A DNA stretch of 64,000 nucleotides from Anthropogastromicrobium sp052273485 (GTDB lineage Bacteria > Bacillota > Clostridia > Lachnospirales > Lachnospiraceae): positions 1-64,000 of the forward strand of contig DAVZID010000004.1 in the NCBI GenBank assembly GCA_052273485.1. Reading direction: 5' to 3'. A program made the translations under genes and the position numbers. The notes under the pieces were generated by a model. That model worked only from the letters and a program-made list of their open reading frames with translations. It ran no database searches and was not told where the DNA came from. Below are positions 33,284-43,124 of the stretch, in pieces. How positions within the stretch are numbered: the stretch's first letter is position 1; every line of letters starts with the position of its first letter.

Positions 33284-36157
33284 TCAGTCACTGTACGTAG
33301 CTGACTCTCCAAGTGTATTATAGGACTTGTCCAGAATGTCTTCCATATCAATGTAGCCAAAATAGTACTGATAAACGTAACGGCAAACTACTGCCGCATT
33401 GTATGCCATGTAACCGTGTGGAATCGAAACTGTAACGGAAATCTTTGGATCGTTGTACGGACCATACGAAATGAAGGTTGCGTGGTTCGCACGAGAAAGA
33501 TTCTCCTGTACAGAACCAGATTTTCCGGCAATGTCAATCTGCAATCCGGTAAACGCATTTGCAGCAGTACCAGCACCGTGAACAACGCCATACATACCCT
33601 GTCTCATGACATCGTAGGTTTCCTGTGAAATGCCTTCAATCTGTTCACCCTGAGGGATACTCTCTTCAACTACATTTCCACTTGCATCACAGATTTTGTT
33701 TAGTAGACGAAACTTATAAAGCGTGCCATCTGTTGCCAATGCTGTTACATAACGTGCCAAACTAATTGCAGTCAGGTTGTTTGTACCCTGTCCAATCGCT
33801 GACGTAACTGGATATTCAGTTGAAATCTGTGATAAATTTTCCGCGATCTCCACACCGCTCTTCTCGCCAAAGCCATATTTCTCGGCATATTTTCGAAGCA
33901 TCGCAAGACCACGTTCTGCTTCATACTCGCCATTTTCATTTAGGCTCAAACGATAACCGACTTCATAAAAATAGAAGTTACACGACTGTGCAATCGCCCC
34001 TACTGTATTTAGTGGTCCATGCTCGCCACCAGACTCACGGGCAATCCAGCATCGTGGATGATCTAACTTATCAAAAGTACCAATACAGTCGATATACTCA
34101 GAACTATCAATTACGCCCTCCTCGAGGCCTGCACTAGTTGTTACCAACTTGTAAACAGAACCGGGTGCGATACGAACCTGCGTTGCCTTATCATATAATG
34201 GCTCCGACTGATCAGTAATCAGCTTTGCCCAGTACTCCGCATCAACCGTTCCAGATAGTCTGTTCAGATCATATCCCGGGTAAGATACAAGTGCCAACAA
34301 CTCTCCTGTCGTCGTATCGGTCACAATCGCAGAACCGCTACAAGGGTCAAGCGCAATCTGCGCTGGTGTCAGCTCAGCATTTCCAATCTTTTCGCGAATA
34401 AAGGTAAAGGCTGTCTGCGCATCTCCATTTTGAAGTTCCTGATAGACGGCATTGTCAGCATCTAAGATTCCTTGATCAATCAATGCCAGGCAAACCAGAT
34501 TACCAGAAAGCTGCTCACTTTGAATCAGCTTTTTGTATACAAGTTTACAAAATCCACTATCAGATGGCAATTTTTCCTCACAGAAGGTTACAATCTGATT
34601 CATAACCTCACTAGAATCCGAATAGGCAGACTCCGCGCCAAGCTTTGATGAATCAATCCATCCCTTTGAAATCACATAAGAAAGAAAATCATAAAATGAA
34701 CTTTCTCCATTTTTCCATGCAGTAAAGGTAGTATCCGATGTATCAATTGCGCTTGCTGTGATAACAGAGTTTTCCTTCAGGAATGTATAGACATACTCCA
34801 TATAATCCTGCATATCTTCTGTCAGTTCAGACTGAACTGCCGCCCCCTGAGCCAATTCCTCGACAATATGACGAACTGCCAACGTAGCCTCTCCTTCATA
34901 TAAAGAAAGAATTTGACGTTCCGTTTCGGATGCTCCATCATCTGTGAAATGCTTTTCATCCAAAATGTTATTGTTAAACATCTGATAATATACATCTTTT
35001 ACGGAAATCTGGAACTCGCTTGCAAGTGTTGAGTCGTCTGCCTGGAAATCATCAATCGTAAGCTTTCCGACAAGAACATCAGCAAGACGCTGTTCCACGA
35101 TATGATACACTGCCACCTGCAAATCGTGATCAATTGTAAGATAAACATCATTTCCACGAACAGAAGGTTCACTGTCAATCGTATCAAGAATCTGGCCAAC
35201 ATTGTTCAAGTATACCGTATCAGTGCCCTTTGTTCCGGAGAGCTCACTCTCATAGTACTGCTCGAGTCCATCCTTTCCGACCATATCGGTCGCCTCATAG
35301 GTGGAATCACTCTCCTGAAGTGTTTCAAGCTCCTGCGTACTCGGCTTTCCAGTATAACCCAAAATATTGGAAAAATATACACCATCTGGGTAGACACGAC
35401 GCTCCGACTGCTCCACCTCAACGCCAATCAGTTGATCCTGATTTTCGAGAATTGCAGACTGAAGCTCTGGCGAGATATCTGAACAGATCGTTGTCGACTT
35501 ATACTTTGCATAGGTTGTCAGACGCATCGCATAGCGAATGTTACACAAAGCAAGTGCATCTTCCTTACTGATCTCATCCGCACGTTTCCATCTAGTTGTA
35601 AAATTATAGGAAATTGTCATCAGACGCTTCATCACCGTCTCAGCATCATAAGAGTAGACGTCCTCGCCATCTTTTTCCTTTTCCTCAATAAAGGAAGTTC
35701 CATACACATCACGGATCAGCTGACGGATTGCACTATCCTTTCCACTGTAGGCAAACTCCCCATTGTCATCAATGATGACCGGAAGCTCCGTCACGATGGT
35801 TCCACCATGTTTTTTTACAATGGCAATCAAGCGAAGTAACATTTCATTAAAATCACCATTTGCCTTTGTATAATCGCTTGTATCCTTTACCGTCAGGTTA
35901 TAGACCGCTTCATTTCCAGCTAGAACTACTCCATTTCGATCATAGATTGTGCCTCTCGTGGCCGTCGTTGTAATTTCCTTCTTCGTACGAGAAACATACG
36001 AATCATAATAAGCTGCTCCATCCAGAATCTGGAGTCGGAACAGCCTCACCACTAGGACTGCCAGAAAAAGCGTGCACACAATACCAAGCCAGAAAACTCT
36101 GGACTTCAATGTATTTTTTACCCATTCCCTGAATAAATCCCAATATTCTTTAAGCAA
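33284..36157 (-). CDS. Penicillin-binding protein 2-type D,D-transpeptidase with large insertion
   Basis: This class B PBP cross-links peptidoglycan during elongation, working with RodA. The 957 residues are well above the usual 600-700. It has one N-terminal helix (about 20-38), the dimerisation domain (TTATRGTIYDRNGVVLAGNE), and the transpeptidase motifs SVYK in IAPGSVYKLVTTS (SxxK), SCN in AIAQSCNFYFY (SxN) and KSG in IDIAGKSGSVQ. Between LTIDHDLQVAVYHIVEQRL (about 350) and IALDPCSGSAIVTDTTTGEL (about 605) lies an acidic helical insertion of about 250 residues. It is an mrdA-type gene in the mre-min cluster. Confidence 0.93.
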   Translation of the reverse strand: MLKEYWDLFREWVKNTLKSRVFWLGIVCTLFLAVLVVRLFRLQILDGAAYYDSYVSRTKKEITTTATRGTIYDRNGVVLAGNEAVYNLTVKDTSDYTKANGDFNEMLLRLIAIVKKHGGTIVTELPVIIDDNGEFAYSGKDSAIRQLIRDVYGTSFIEEKEKDGEDVYSYDAETVMKRLMTISYNFTTRWKRADEISKEDALALCNIRYAMRLTTYAKYKSTTICSDISPELQSAILENQDQLIGVEVEQSERRVYPDGVYFSNILGYTGKPSTQELETLQESDSTYEATDMVGKDGLEQYYESELSGTKGTDTVYLNNVGQILDTIDSEPSVRGNDVYLTIDHDLQVAVYHIVEQRLADVLVGKLTIDDFQADDSTLASEFQISVKDVYYQMFNNNILDEKHFTDDGASETERQILSLYEGEATLAVRHIVEELAQGAAVQSELTEDMQDYMEYVYTFLKENSVITASAIDTSDTTFTAWKNGESSFYDFLSYVISKGWIDSSKLGAESAYSDSSEVMNQIVTFCEEKLPSDSGFCKLVYKKLIQSEQLSGNLVCLALIDQGILDADNAVYQELQNGDAQTAFTFIREKIGNAELTPAQIALDPCSGSAIVTDTTTGELLALVSYPGYDLNRLSGTVDAEYWAKLITDQSEPLYDKATQVRIAPGSVYKLVTTSAGLEEGVIDSSEYIDCIGTFDKLDHPRCWIARESGGEHGPLNTVGAIAQSCNFYFYEVGYRLSLNENGEYEAERGLAMLRKYAEKYGFGEKSGVEIAENLSQISTEYPVTSAIGQGTNNLTAISLARYVTALATDGTLYKFRLLNKICDASGNVVEESIPQGEQIEGISQETYDVMRQGMYGVVHGAGTAANAFTGLQIDIAGKSGSVQENLSRANHATFISYGPYNDPKISVTVSIPHGYMAYNAAVVCRYVYQYYFGYIDMEDILDKSYNTLGESATYSD

Positions 36158-36680
36158 ATCTCTTTTCTCCTTTTTTCTCTGCCTCTGTCAGATGTCTGTC
36201 TACTGTCATGATCACACCGTACACAATAATTGTAGCGATTGCAGTCATCAGAAGCTCCGGAAGTGCCAGGTTTTTGATATAATCAAAACTATTTACGCGA
36301 CCGAACAAAAGGAAGCTGAATACATAAATATAAACGCTGTAGATCAGCTCATTGGCGGTACAAAGAAGCACCGGCATCACTACCATATCGTGCGATAATG
36401 CTCTTGTAAAAATACCATTAAAATAACCAATATAAATAAAAGCAAGCGTATAATAACCCAGCACACCGCCACTAAATGCATCCAACAGCAATCCACAGCC
36501 AAGGCCGGTAAACATGCCCCACATCCTGCCCTTTAAAAAGCCAACGGAAAAAGTGACAATCAAAAGCAGGTTCGGTGCTGCTGTCAAAATCGGAAGCATT
36601 CTCGTAAAATTTGATTGCAGTAAAAAACAACTGACGGCAAGTACTATACATAAAACAACTCTTAGTATCTTAATCTTCAT
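36150..36680 (-). CDS. mreD: Rod shape-determining protein MreD
   Basis: This small polytopic membrane protein of the elongasome has 176 residues and five to six helices. LRVVLCIVLAVSCFLLQSNF opens the protein, and LLIVTFSVGFLKGRMWGMFT followed by GLGCGLLLDAFSGGVLGYYT is the MreD signature region. It lies between mreC and the PBP2 gene and overlaps the PBP2 start by 8 bp. Confidence 0.94.
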   Translation of the reverse strand: MKIKILRVVLCIVLAVSCFLLQSNFTRMLPILTAAPNLLLIVTFSVGFLKGRMWGMFTGLGCGLLLDAFSGGVLGYYTLAFIYIGYFNGIFTRALSHDMVVMPVLLCTANELIYSVYIYVFSFLLFGRVNSFDYIKNLALPELLMTAIATIIVYGVIMTVDRHLTEAEKKGEKRFA

Positions 36681-36699
36681 ATGTTTTCTCCATCCCCAC

Positions 36700-37575
36700 T
36701 TACTCTGTTTGCTGCTTTTGCGTCGTGATTACGAGCACGTTGCGAATGTGCCTAAAATCAGCCGCTGGCTTTAAGTAGCCTGACGAAGCCAGCCCATTTT
36801 CATCTACCGATACGTCCTGTGCATAGCCAATTACTAGACCAGGAAGATAACGATCCGAAATGTTTGAGGTAACAATCACATTGTCTCTGCTGATATCAAA
36901 ATCGGTATCCATATACTGAAGCTTTAACAGTCCGTATTCTTTCATATACGGCAAATCCCCCGTAACAACACAGCTGTCTCCAGTAGTAGACTGCATAGCG
37001 CTGACGTTCACATTATCATTGATAATGGAGGTTACAACTGCATGTCCAGAAGCAATATCGGATATGTAGCCAACTAATCCACCGCCTGCCAGTACATTCA
37101 TACCCACTTCAAGTCCATCATCGGTTCCCTTATCAATCGTAAATGTCGAGAACCAGTTCCCAGTCATATCAGAAAAAATCACCGTAGCGCCAACTGTATC
37201 ATAATCTGCATAGGTGCTCTTTAGCTCAAGAAGTGCTCTCATATCCTGATATTCCTGAATTTTCTGATCATATGAGACCATCTCATCCTTGAGCGATTCG
37301 TTCTCTGTCTCAAGAGATTCAATCTTAGCCTCCATCTCCTCCTTCGTCAAGCGTTCTTGATCAAAATCAAAGAAAAGCGTTCCGAGCTTGTTGACGCCCT
37401 GCTGAACCGGAACAGTGATCGCACCTGCAACCTGCGCAATCGATACAATGTTTTCTTTCTTGATGTAATAATATCCCATAGAGGCAACGCAGCATGCGGT
37501 CAATATAAAAAGGATCAACTGCGGTCTTCTAGTAAAGGGCATTTTCACATCGCTGTTTCTTTTGCTGCTCTTCAT
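36700..37575 (-). CDS. mreC: Rod shape-determining protein MreC
   Basis: MreC is a membrane-anchored scaffold that activates RodA-PBP2. The 291 residues include one N-terminal helix (about 17-37), a coiled coil (about 75-112, KEEMEAKIESLETENESLKD) and the two-barrel domain with GNWFSTFTIDKGTDDGLEVG, GMNVLAGGGLVGYISDIASG and PGLVIGYAQDVSVDENGLAS. Its start overlaps the radC stop by 4 bp. The mreB gene usually found just upstream is not there. Confidence 0.95.
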   Translation of the reverse strand: MKSSKRNSDVKMPFTRRPQLILFILTACCVASMGYYYIKKENIVSIAQVAGAITVPVQQGVNKLGTLFFDFDQERLTKEEMEAKIESLETENESLKDEMVSYDQKIQEYQDMRALLELKSTYADYDTVGATVIFSDMTGNWFSTFTIDKGTDDGLEVGMNVLAGGGLVGYISDIASGHAVVTSIINDNVNVSAMQSTTGDSCVVTGDLPYMKEYGLLKLQYMDTDFDISRDNVIVTSNISDRYLPGLVIGYAQDVSVDENGLASSGYLKPAADFRHIRNVLVITTQKQQTE

Positions 37576-38252
37576 GAAATATATCCTCGTTCTTTTAAAC
37601 TGATAAATCTGCCGTCTCCGATGATGACATGGTCAAGCAACGGAATGGCGGTAAGCTCTCCTGCCTTTTGAATCTGGCGCGTAACCGCGACATCTTCTTT
37701 GCTTGGAGTGGGATCACCGCTTGGATGATTGTGAATCAAAATGATCTTTACAGCCTGATAACGAAAGGCCTCTATAAAAACCTCTCTCGGCGACAGAATT
37801 GTCTGATTCACCGTACCCTTCGTCAGTACAAGATCACGGATCAATGTGCCCTTATTGTTTAAGAGCACAAGAATCACCTGCTCCTGACGTTCATCTTTCA
37901 GACGGTTCATATAATAGTTTCCGACTGCCTGGGGACTGTCGAGGACCGCCCCCTGCTGCCTTGCCATGCCAAGACGCCTTGCAAGCTCGCCAACGCACTG
38001 AAGCTGGATTGCCTTTACCTTACCGATGCCTTTTATCTTTGTCAGTTGCGCAACTGTCATTGAAACCAATCCGGAAAGACTCTCAATCGTCAACAGTCTT
38101 GAGGCAAGCTCAAGTGAATTTTCTCCCACGCTTCCCGTGCGCAAAATCACGGCAAGCAATTCAGCATTGTTAAGCGCACCGGCCCCCTGCTCCATACACC
38201 TTTCGTATGGTTGGATATCTTTGGGCAGCTGCTTTGAAATATCATGCTTCAT
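37572..38252 (-). CDS. radC: RadC/JAB-domain protein
   Basis: The product has 226 residues. A helix-hairpin-helix-like region (LTKIKGIGKVKAIQLQCVGE, about 65-84) precedes a JAB/MPN domain with the full metal motif IHNHPSGDPTPSKED (HxHx7SxxD). Despite the name, a role in DNA repair is doubtful, and the biochemical activity is unproven. In many Clostridia it is the first gene of the mre cluster, as here. Confidence 0.93.
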   Translation of the reverse strand: MKHDISKQLPKDIQPYERCMEQGAGALNNAELLAVILRTGSVGENSLELASRLLTIESLSGLVSMTVAQLTKIKGIGKVKAIQLQCVGELARRLGMARQQGAVLDSPQAVGNYYMNRLKDERQEQVILVLLNNKGTLIRDLVLTKGTVNQTILSPREVFIEAFRYQAVKIILIHNHPSGDPTPSKEDVAVTRQIQKAGELTAIPLLDHVIIGDGRFISLKERGYIS

Positions 38253-38349
38253 AATCGTTCCTTACTTCCAGGTATCGAAACCATTATGCATTTATTCTAG
38301 CACAATTCTTTTTTAAAGTATAGAAGAAATTTTCGAATATTAAGAAATC

Positions 38350-38387
38350 CGTATGCCAAAAGCTGACAGATTCTGCTTTGACATACG
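38350..38387. repeat. Inverted repeat between the PLP-enzyme gene and radC
   Basis: CGTATGCCAAAAGC (38350-38363) pairs with GCTTTGACATACG (38375-38387) with one bulge and one mismatch. No strong T-run follows on either strand. It lies in the 223-bp gap and may end transcription of the upstream PLP-enzyme gene. The rest of the gap shows nothing recognisable. Confidence 0.5.
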
Positions 38388-38475
38388 AAAATCTTCCTTT
38401 AACAGATGCTACGAAAGCCACTCGACGATTGTTTTGTTATAAAAGCAACTCGTTTCGCCGTTAAGCTATCGTAAT

Positions 38476-39756
38476 TTATAACGTAACAATGCCAGCCTGA
38501 ACAAGCTTCTCGAGTGCCATCATAATTCCATACTTTGCATGGTACCAAGTAAGACCACCCTGGAAATAAACGGCATATGGCTCCTTTAATGGACCATCGG
38601 CACTCAGCTCAATGGAAGAACCCTGAATAAAGGCACCTGCTGCCATGATAACCTGTGAATCATAGCCCGGCATATCCCACGGTTCTGGTGTTACATAGCT
38701 GTCAACTGGTGCTGCTGCCTGAATCCCCTGACAAAATGCAATCAGTGCTTCTGGCTTCTTTAAGGTTACTGCTTGAATAATATCATAACGAGGCTCTGTG
38801 CCGTTTGGAATGACATCATAACCAAGCTTTTCAAAAACATTCGCTGCAAACACAGCTCCTTTTAATGCACCTGCTGCTACGGTTGGTGCCAGGAAAAAGC
38901 CCTGATAGAAGGCTGGAAGAACACCTAAGGATGCACCAACCTCCTGACCAAGTCCCGGTGCACTCAGACGGTACGCGCACTGTTCAATACAAGCCTTCGT
39001 TCCGCAGATATAGCCTCCGATCGGTGCCAATCCGCCGCCTGGATTCTTGATTAAAGAGCCAACTGTCATATCAGCGCCGACATCAGATGGCTCAATCTCC
39101 TCGATAAACTCGCCATAGCAGTTGTCTACCATACAGATCACGTCTGGCTTAATGGACTTAATAAATGCAATCAATTCTCCAATACGCTCGACGGAAAGCG
39201 TTGGTCTTGTCTGATAGCCTTTGGAACGCTGAATGGTTGCTACCTTTGTCTTTTCGTTGATTGCTGCGCGGATTCCATCCCAGTCAAATCCACCGTCTGG
39301 CAGCAAATCCACCTGACGATAGGAAATGTTGTACTCTCGCAAGGAACCTACAGACGGACGAATGCCAATTACCTCCTCAAGGGTATCGTATGGCTTTCCA
39401 ACTGGGGAAAGCAGCTCATCGCCTGGGCGAAGATTTGCCGATAACGCTAATGCCAGTGCATGGGTTCCACAGGTAATCTGTGGGCGCACCAGCGCCGCCT
39501 CTGTATGGAACGTATCCGCGTACACCTGTTCCAGTGTCTCTCTTCCCATATCGTTATAGCCATATCCAGTTGTCGCTGCAAAGCAAGCCTCACTGACATG
39601 ATTTTTCTGCATCGCGCCGAGTACCTTCATTTGATTCTGCTCCGCAGTGTGGTCGATCTCATTGAAACGCTCTTTTAAGCCCTGCTCAATTGTTTCGCAA
39701 AATTCATATGTTTTCTCACCAATCCCCATGGACAGGTAGGTTTCTTTCATGGTCAT
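38476..39756 (-). CDS. Methionine gamma-lyase family PLP protein (aluminium-resistance/YnbB type)
   Basis: This fold-type I PLP enzyme has 426 residues from the ATG encoding MTMKETYLSMG, preceded by AAAGAGAG; a start at 39789 is the alternative. Family segments are ACFAATTGYGYNDMGRETLE, RPQITCGTHALALALSANLR, DVICMVDNCYGEFIEEIEPS, and the PLP lysine in LIKNPGGGLAPIGGYICGT. Members are labelled aluminium-resistance or methionine gamma-lyase-like proteins, but the real reaction is not established. It is usually found near miaA and mutL, as here. Confidence 0.9.
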   Translation of the reverse strand: MTMKETYLSMGIGEKTYEFCETIEQGLKERFNEIDHTAEQNQMKVLGAMQKNHVSEACFAATTGYGYNDMGRETLEQVYADTFHTEAALVRPQITCGTHALALALSANLRPGDELLSPVGKPYDTLEEVIGIRPSVGSLREYNISYRQVDLLPDGGFDWDGIRAAINEKTKVATIQRSKGYQTRPTLSVERIGELIAFIKSIKPDVICMVDNCYGEFIEEIEPSDVGADMTVGSLIKNPGGGLAPIGGYICGTKACIEQCAYRLSAPGLGQEVGASLGVLPAFYQGFFLAPTVAAGALKGAVFAANVFEKLGYDVIPNGTEPRYDIIQAVTLKKPEALIAFCQGIQAAAPVDSYVTPEPWDMPGYDSQVIMAAGAFIQGSSIELSADGPLKEPYAVYFQGGLTWYHAKYGIMMALEKLVQAGIVTL

Positions 39757-39832
39757 GTTATTTCTCTCTTTCTTTGCTGTGTGCATCACACACTGTATCG
39801 TTTTCTTTCAAATAGTTTTCTAATGCTGTTTT

Positions 39833-39874
39833 CTTAGTAATTCTTTCTTAGTAATTCTTTCTTAGCATTACTTT
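39833..39874. repeat. 14-bp tandem repeat upstream of the PLP-enzyme gene
   Basis: Two exact copies of CTTAGTAATTCTTT (39833-39846 and 39847-39860) are followed by a third copy with three changes (39861-39874). They fill the gap between miaA and the PLP-enzyme gene. On the minus strand they read as A-rich leader sequence. Confidence 0.75.
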
Positions 39875-39901
39875 CTTATAAATAATCTCTTTTACAAGAT
39901 T

Positions 39902-40858
39902 TTATGGGTGTAGTTTTTCTTTGCACTGCTTGGTCAACTGCTTTAATACTTCCTCATTTGTCATGCCATCAATATCAAGCCAGGTCACATCGCGCTCTCT
40001 ACGAAACCAGGTTAGCTGACGCTTTGCAAAATGCCTTGTAGACTGTTTAATTTGATTTACCGCCTCTTCTAACGTACATTCCCCGTCAAGATAGGCCAGA
40101 ATTTCCTTATAGCCAAGTCCTTGCATCGATACAAAGCTTCGATCGTATCCCATCGCCTTTAACGATTCGACTTCTTTTAATAAGCCTTGCTCCATCATCT
40201 GATCAACACGCAAATCAATGCGGCGATACAGTTCTGCGCGATCTCGATTTAAAACAAAATAGCAAAAATTGTATGGTGACTCTTTCTGGCGCTGTTTCTC
40301 ATTATGCTCCGAGATTGGGCGTCCTGTCAATTTAAAATACTCAAGTGCGCGGATTAGGCGCTTTGTATTATTCGCATGAATTGCCTCTGCCGATGCTGGG
40401 TCGACCTTTCTTACCTCTTCCAACAACCATTCGCTGCCAAACTCATTTGCCTGTGCCTCAAGCTGTGTGCGATAATCCGTATCTTCGCAAGTATCCTCAA
40501 AATCAATATCATACAAAAGGGCCTGAATGTAAAAGCCAGTTCCGCCTACCACGAGCGGAATATGACCATTTGCATAGATTTTTTCCATCGCTGCTTTTGC
40601 CATCTGCTGAAAGCGCACCACAGAAAACTCATCACCCGGTGACAGTTCGTCCACCAGATAATGAGGAACGTCTTGCATTTCATCCGGCATGATTTTGGCA
40701 GAACCGATATCCATATATTTGTACACCTGCATGGAATCTGCACTGATAATTTCACAGCCAAGCTCCTTTGCTAACCCGATTGAAGCGCTTGTCTTTCCCA
40801 CTGCCGTCGGACCGGTCAATATAATAAGTGGTTTTCTTTTTTCTATATTCTCTATCAT
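39902..40858 (-). CDS. miaA: tRNA dimethylallyltransferase
   Basis: MiaA adds the dimethylallyl group to N6 of A37 in tRNAs that read codons starting with U; MiaB then methylthiolates the product. The 318 residues fit the family. The P-loop is ILTGPTAVGKTSASIGLAKE (about 14-33), followed by IISADSMQVYKYMDIGSAK and the substrate loop PHYLVDELSPGDEFSVVRFQ; RLIRALEYFKLTGRPIS and FVSMQGLGYKEILAYLDGE are conserved. It lies downstream of mutL. Confidence 0.96.
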   Translation of the reverse strand: MIENIEKRKPLIILTGPTAVGKTSASIGLAKELGCEIISADSMQVYKYMDIGSAKIMPDEMQDVPHYLVDELSPGDEFSVVRFQQMAKAAMEKIYANGHIPLVVGGTGFYIQALLYDIDFEDTCEDTDYRTQLEAQANEFGSEWLLEEVRKVDPASAEAIHANNTKRLIRALEYFKLTGRPISEHNEKQRQKESPYNFCYFVLNRDRAELYRRIDLRVDQMMEQGLLKEVESLKAMGYDRSFVSMQGLGYKEILAYLDGECTLEEAVNQIKQSTRHFAKRQLTWFRRERDVTWLDIDGMTNEEVLKQLTKQCKEKLHP

Positions 40859-40884
40859 AGTTCCTTCCTAACTATTGTATGAGC

Positions 40885-43041
40885 TTATACAATTCGCTTG
40901 AATTTCTTTTCAAGCTCATACTTAGACATCGTTATAATGGTCGGTCTTCCATGTGGGCACGCATATGGATTGTCAAGTGTCAATAACTGTGACACAAGTG
41001 CATCGGCCTCCTGAAACGAAATCTTCTGGCCACCCTTAATCGCTGCCTTACACGACATCGAAGCAAGCTTTGACGCAATCAGCTCGGACGGTGGCATTGT
41101 ACCTCGATCCTCAAGACCAGATAACATCTCTAAAAACAATTCTTTTTCATTGATTCCATATAAGTTTGCCGGAACCTCACTGATCGCATACTCTCGTCCG
41201 CCATACGGCTCAATTGTAAAACCAATTCGTTCAAACTCATCCTTAAATTCCTCTAACAAAGCTTCCTCTGCCCTTGTCAATGAAACAATCATCGGCGGAC
41301 TCACAAACTGCGTAATGCGCTCCTTTTTACGGTATGCCGCCATCATGCGCTCATAATTTACCTTCTCATGCGCGGCATGCTGATCCATGATGTAAAGCTG
41401 ATTGCCATACTGAATTAACCAATAGGTATCAAACAGCTGACCGATTAGGCGATGATGAATTCGTGCCTTTTCGGATAACAGCGGTTCGGTAAATAACGTC
41501 TGCTGCTCCGGCTTGGCAGAGATTTCTGGCGTTTGAACGCTATCTGATGACTTTTGTGTTTCAATTGTTTCTAGTGTTTGAGTCGCTTTCGATGTTGGAA
41601 CGACATCTGGTGTTGGATCGTTATCAAGCGTTTTCTGAGGTACTGGTGCCTCGGATGCCTTTTGTTCCTCTGCTACTCTTGACATCAACGGCTCTGTCTG
41701 CCCAATTCGTCTGTGCATACCAGATGCCGCCCTATAAGCATCAGCAGGCTCCGCAAGCATTGTCCCTGCCACTGATGACGGATATACGGATGAGTTGTTT
41801 TGCACAATTGATGCCTCTTGTGCATTTGATTCTGTTTGTGTTTTGGACTTTGTTTGTGTCCTAGACTCCGTCGACGTTTGGGATTCCATTGTTGTCTTGG
41901 ATTTTGTCGACGTCTTATGTTCTGTCGGCGGTGGTGGAATAATTTCCTTCATCGCCTGAATACGTCGCTGCTCAAACGGCTCTGGAAGTTTCTTCTTACT
42001 ATCAACCACTTCTTTTTTTGCTTTTCCATCATCGCTGACATCTGGAATAAATTCCTTACCGCGGAGCGTATTTTCAATCGCAGCTGTTAAAAGATCATAC
42101 ACCTCATTTTCCCGCTGAAAGCGAACCTCCATCTTTGCTGGATGGACATTAACATCAATTAGCTCCGGTTGAATCTTAATATGAAGCACTGTAAATGGAT
42201 AGCGATGCTGCATCATAAATGGCTTATAGGCCTGCTCAATCGCAGCCGCAATCAAACGACTCTTTACAAATCGACCATTGATATAATAATTTTCAAAGGT
42301 TCGGTTTCCTCGCGAGATAATCGGCTTTCCCAGATAACCAGTCACCGAAAACAGCGAGCACTCATAGTGAATCTCTAACACGTTTGATGAAATCTCTCGT
42401 CCATAAATTGTGTAGATCAAATCCTTCAAGCGACCATTTCCACTCGTATAAAGCTTATTTTGGCCACCGTTAATAAAACGCATGGAAATATCTGGACGCA
42501 GCATTGCCATATTTTCCATCAGCTGACTGATATAATTTCCCTCTGTTGCGGCTGTCTTTAAAAACTTCTTTCTAGCTGGTACATGGTAGAACAAATTTCG
42601 CACCAGTATTGTCGTACCATCTGGTGCACCAATGTCGGTTAAGCTTTTCTCCTCTCCATCCTCGATCTGGTAGGAAACGCCAAGCATAGATTCCGGTGGT
42701 TTTGTAATCAGTTCTACCTGTGCAATGGCTGCAATACTCGAAAGAGCTTCCCCGCGAAAGCCAAGAGAACCAATGTCAAGCAGATCATCTATTGTATGAA
42801 GCTTACTTGTTGCGTGACGCTTGAATGCCATGCGCACCTGATCCTTATCAATTCCACAGCCATTATCAGTAATACGAATAAAGTTAATTCCGCCTTCTTT
42901 GATTTCAACGGTAATTGCCGTTGCTTTTGCATCAATCGCATTTTCCAACAGCTCTTTTACAACAGAAGAAGGTCTGTCAATGACCTCTCCTGCTGCAATC
43001 TGATTTATTGTTGCCTGATCGAGCAATTGTATTTCGGGCAT
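40885..43041 (-). CDS. mutL: DNA mismatch repair protein MutL
   Basis: MutL couples MutS mismatch recognition to strand incision. The 718 residues include an N-terminal GHKL ATPase (LLENAIDAKATAITVEIKEG, ITDNGCGIDKDQVRMAFKRH, LGFRGEALSSIAAIAQVE), a long Thr/Ser/Lys/Gln-rich linker (about 365-520) with repeating TKSKT/TESQT-like units, and a C-terminal dimerisation domain. DQHAAHEKVNYE in the C-terminal domain fits the endonuclease motif DQHAX2EX4E, so this MutL should nick DNA, as in other bacteria without MutH. Confidence 0.96.
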   Translation of the reverse strand: MPEIQLLDQATINQIAAGEVIDRPSSVVKELLENAIDAKATAITVEIKEGGINFIRITDNGCGIDKDQVRMAFKRHATSKLHTIDDLLDIGSLGFRGEALSSIAAIAQVELITKPPESMLGVSYQIEDGEEKSLTDIGAPDGTTILVRNLFYHVPARKKFLKTAATEGNYISQLMENMAMLRPDISMRFINGGQNKLYTSGNGRLKDLIYTIYGREISSNVLEIHYECSLFSVTGYLGKPIISRGNRTFENYYINGRFVKSRLIAAAIEQAYKPFMMQHRYPFTVLHIKIQPELIDVNVHPAKMEVRFQRENEVYDLLTAAIENTLRGKEFIPDVSDDGKAKKEVVDSKKKLPEPFEQRRIQAMKEIIPPPPTEHKTSTKSKTTMESQTSTESRTQTKSKTQTESNAQEASIVQNNSSVYPSSVAGTMLAEPADAYRAASGMHRRIGQTEPLMSRVAEEQKASEAPVPQKTLDNDPTPDVVPTSKATQTLETIETQKSSDSVQTPEISAKPEQQTLFTEPLLSEKARIHHRLIGQLFDTYWLIQYGNQLYIMDQHAAHEKVNYERMMAAYRKKERITQFVSPPMIVSLTRAEEALLEEFKDEFERIGFTIEPYGGREYAISEVPANLYGINEKELFLEMLSGLEDRGTMPPSELIASKLASMSCKAAIKGGQKISFQEADALVSQLLTLDNPYACPHGRPTIITMSKYELEKKFKRIV

Positions 43042-43124
43042 TGCAGACCTCCTTTGTATGATTTATTTTATTGATATGATTTCCTGCAAGCAGGAATCAA
43101 TCTGAACGTTTCATCTTGGAAGTA

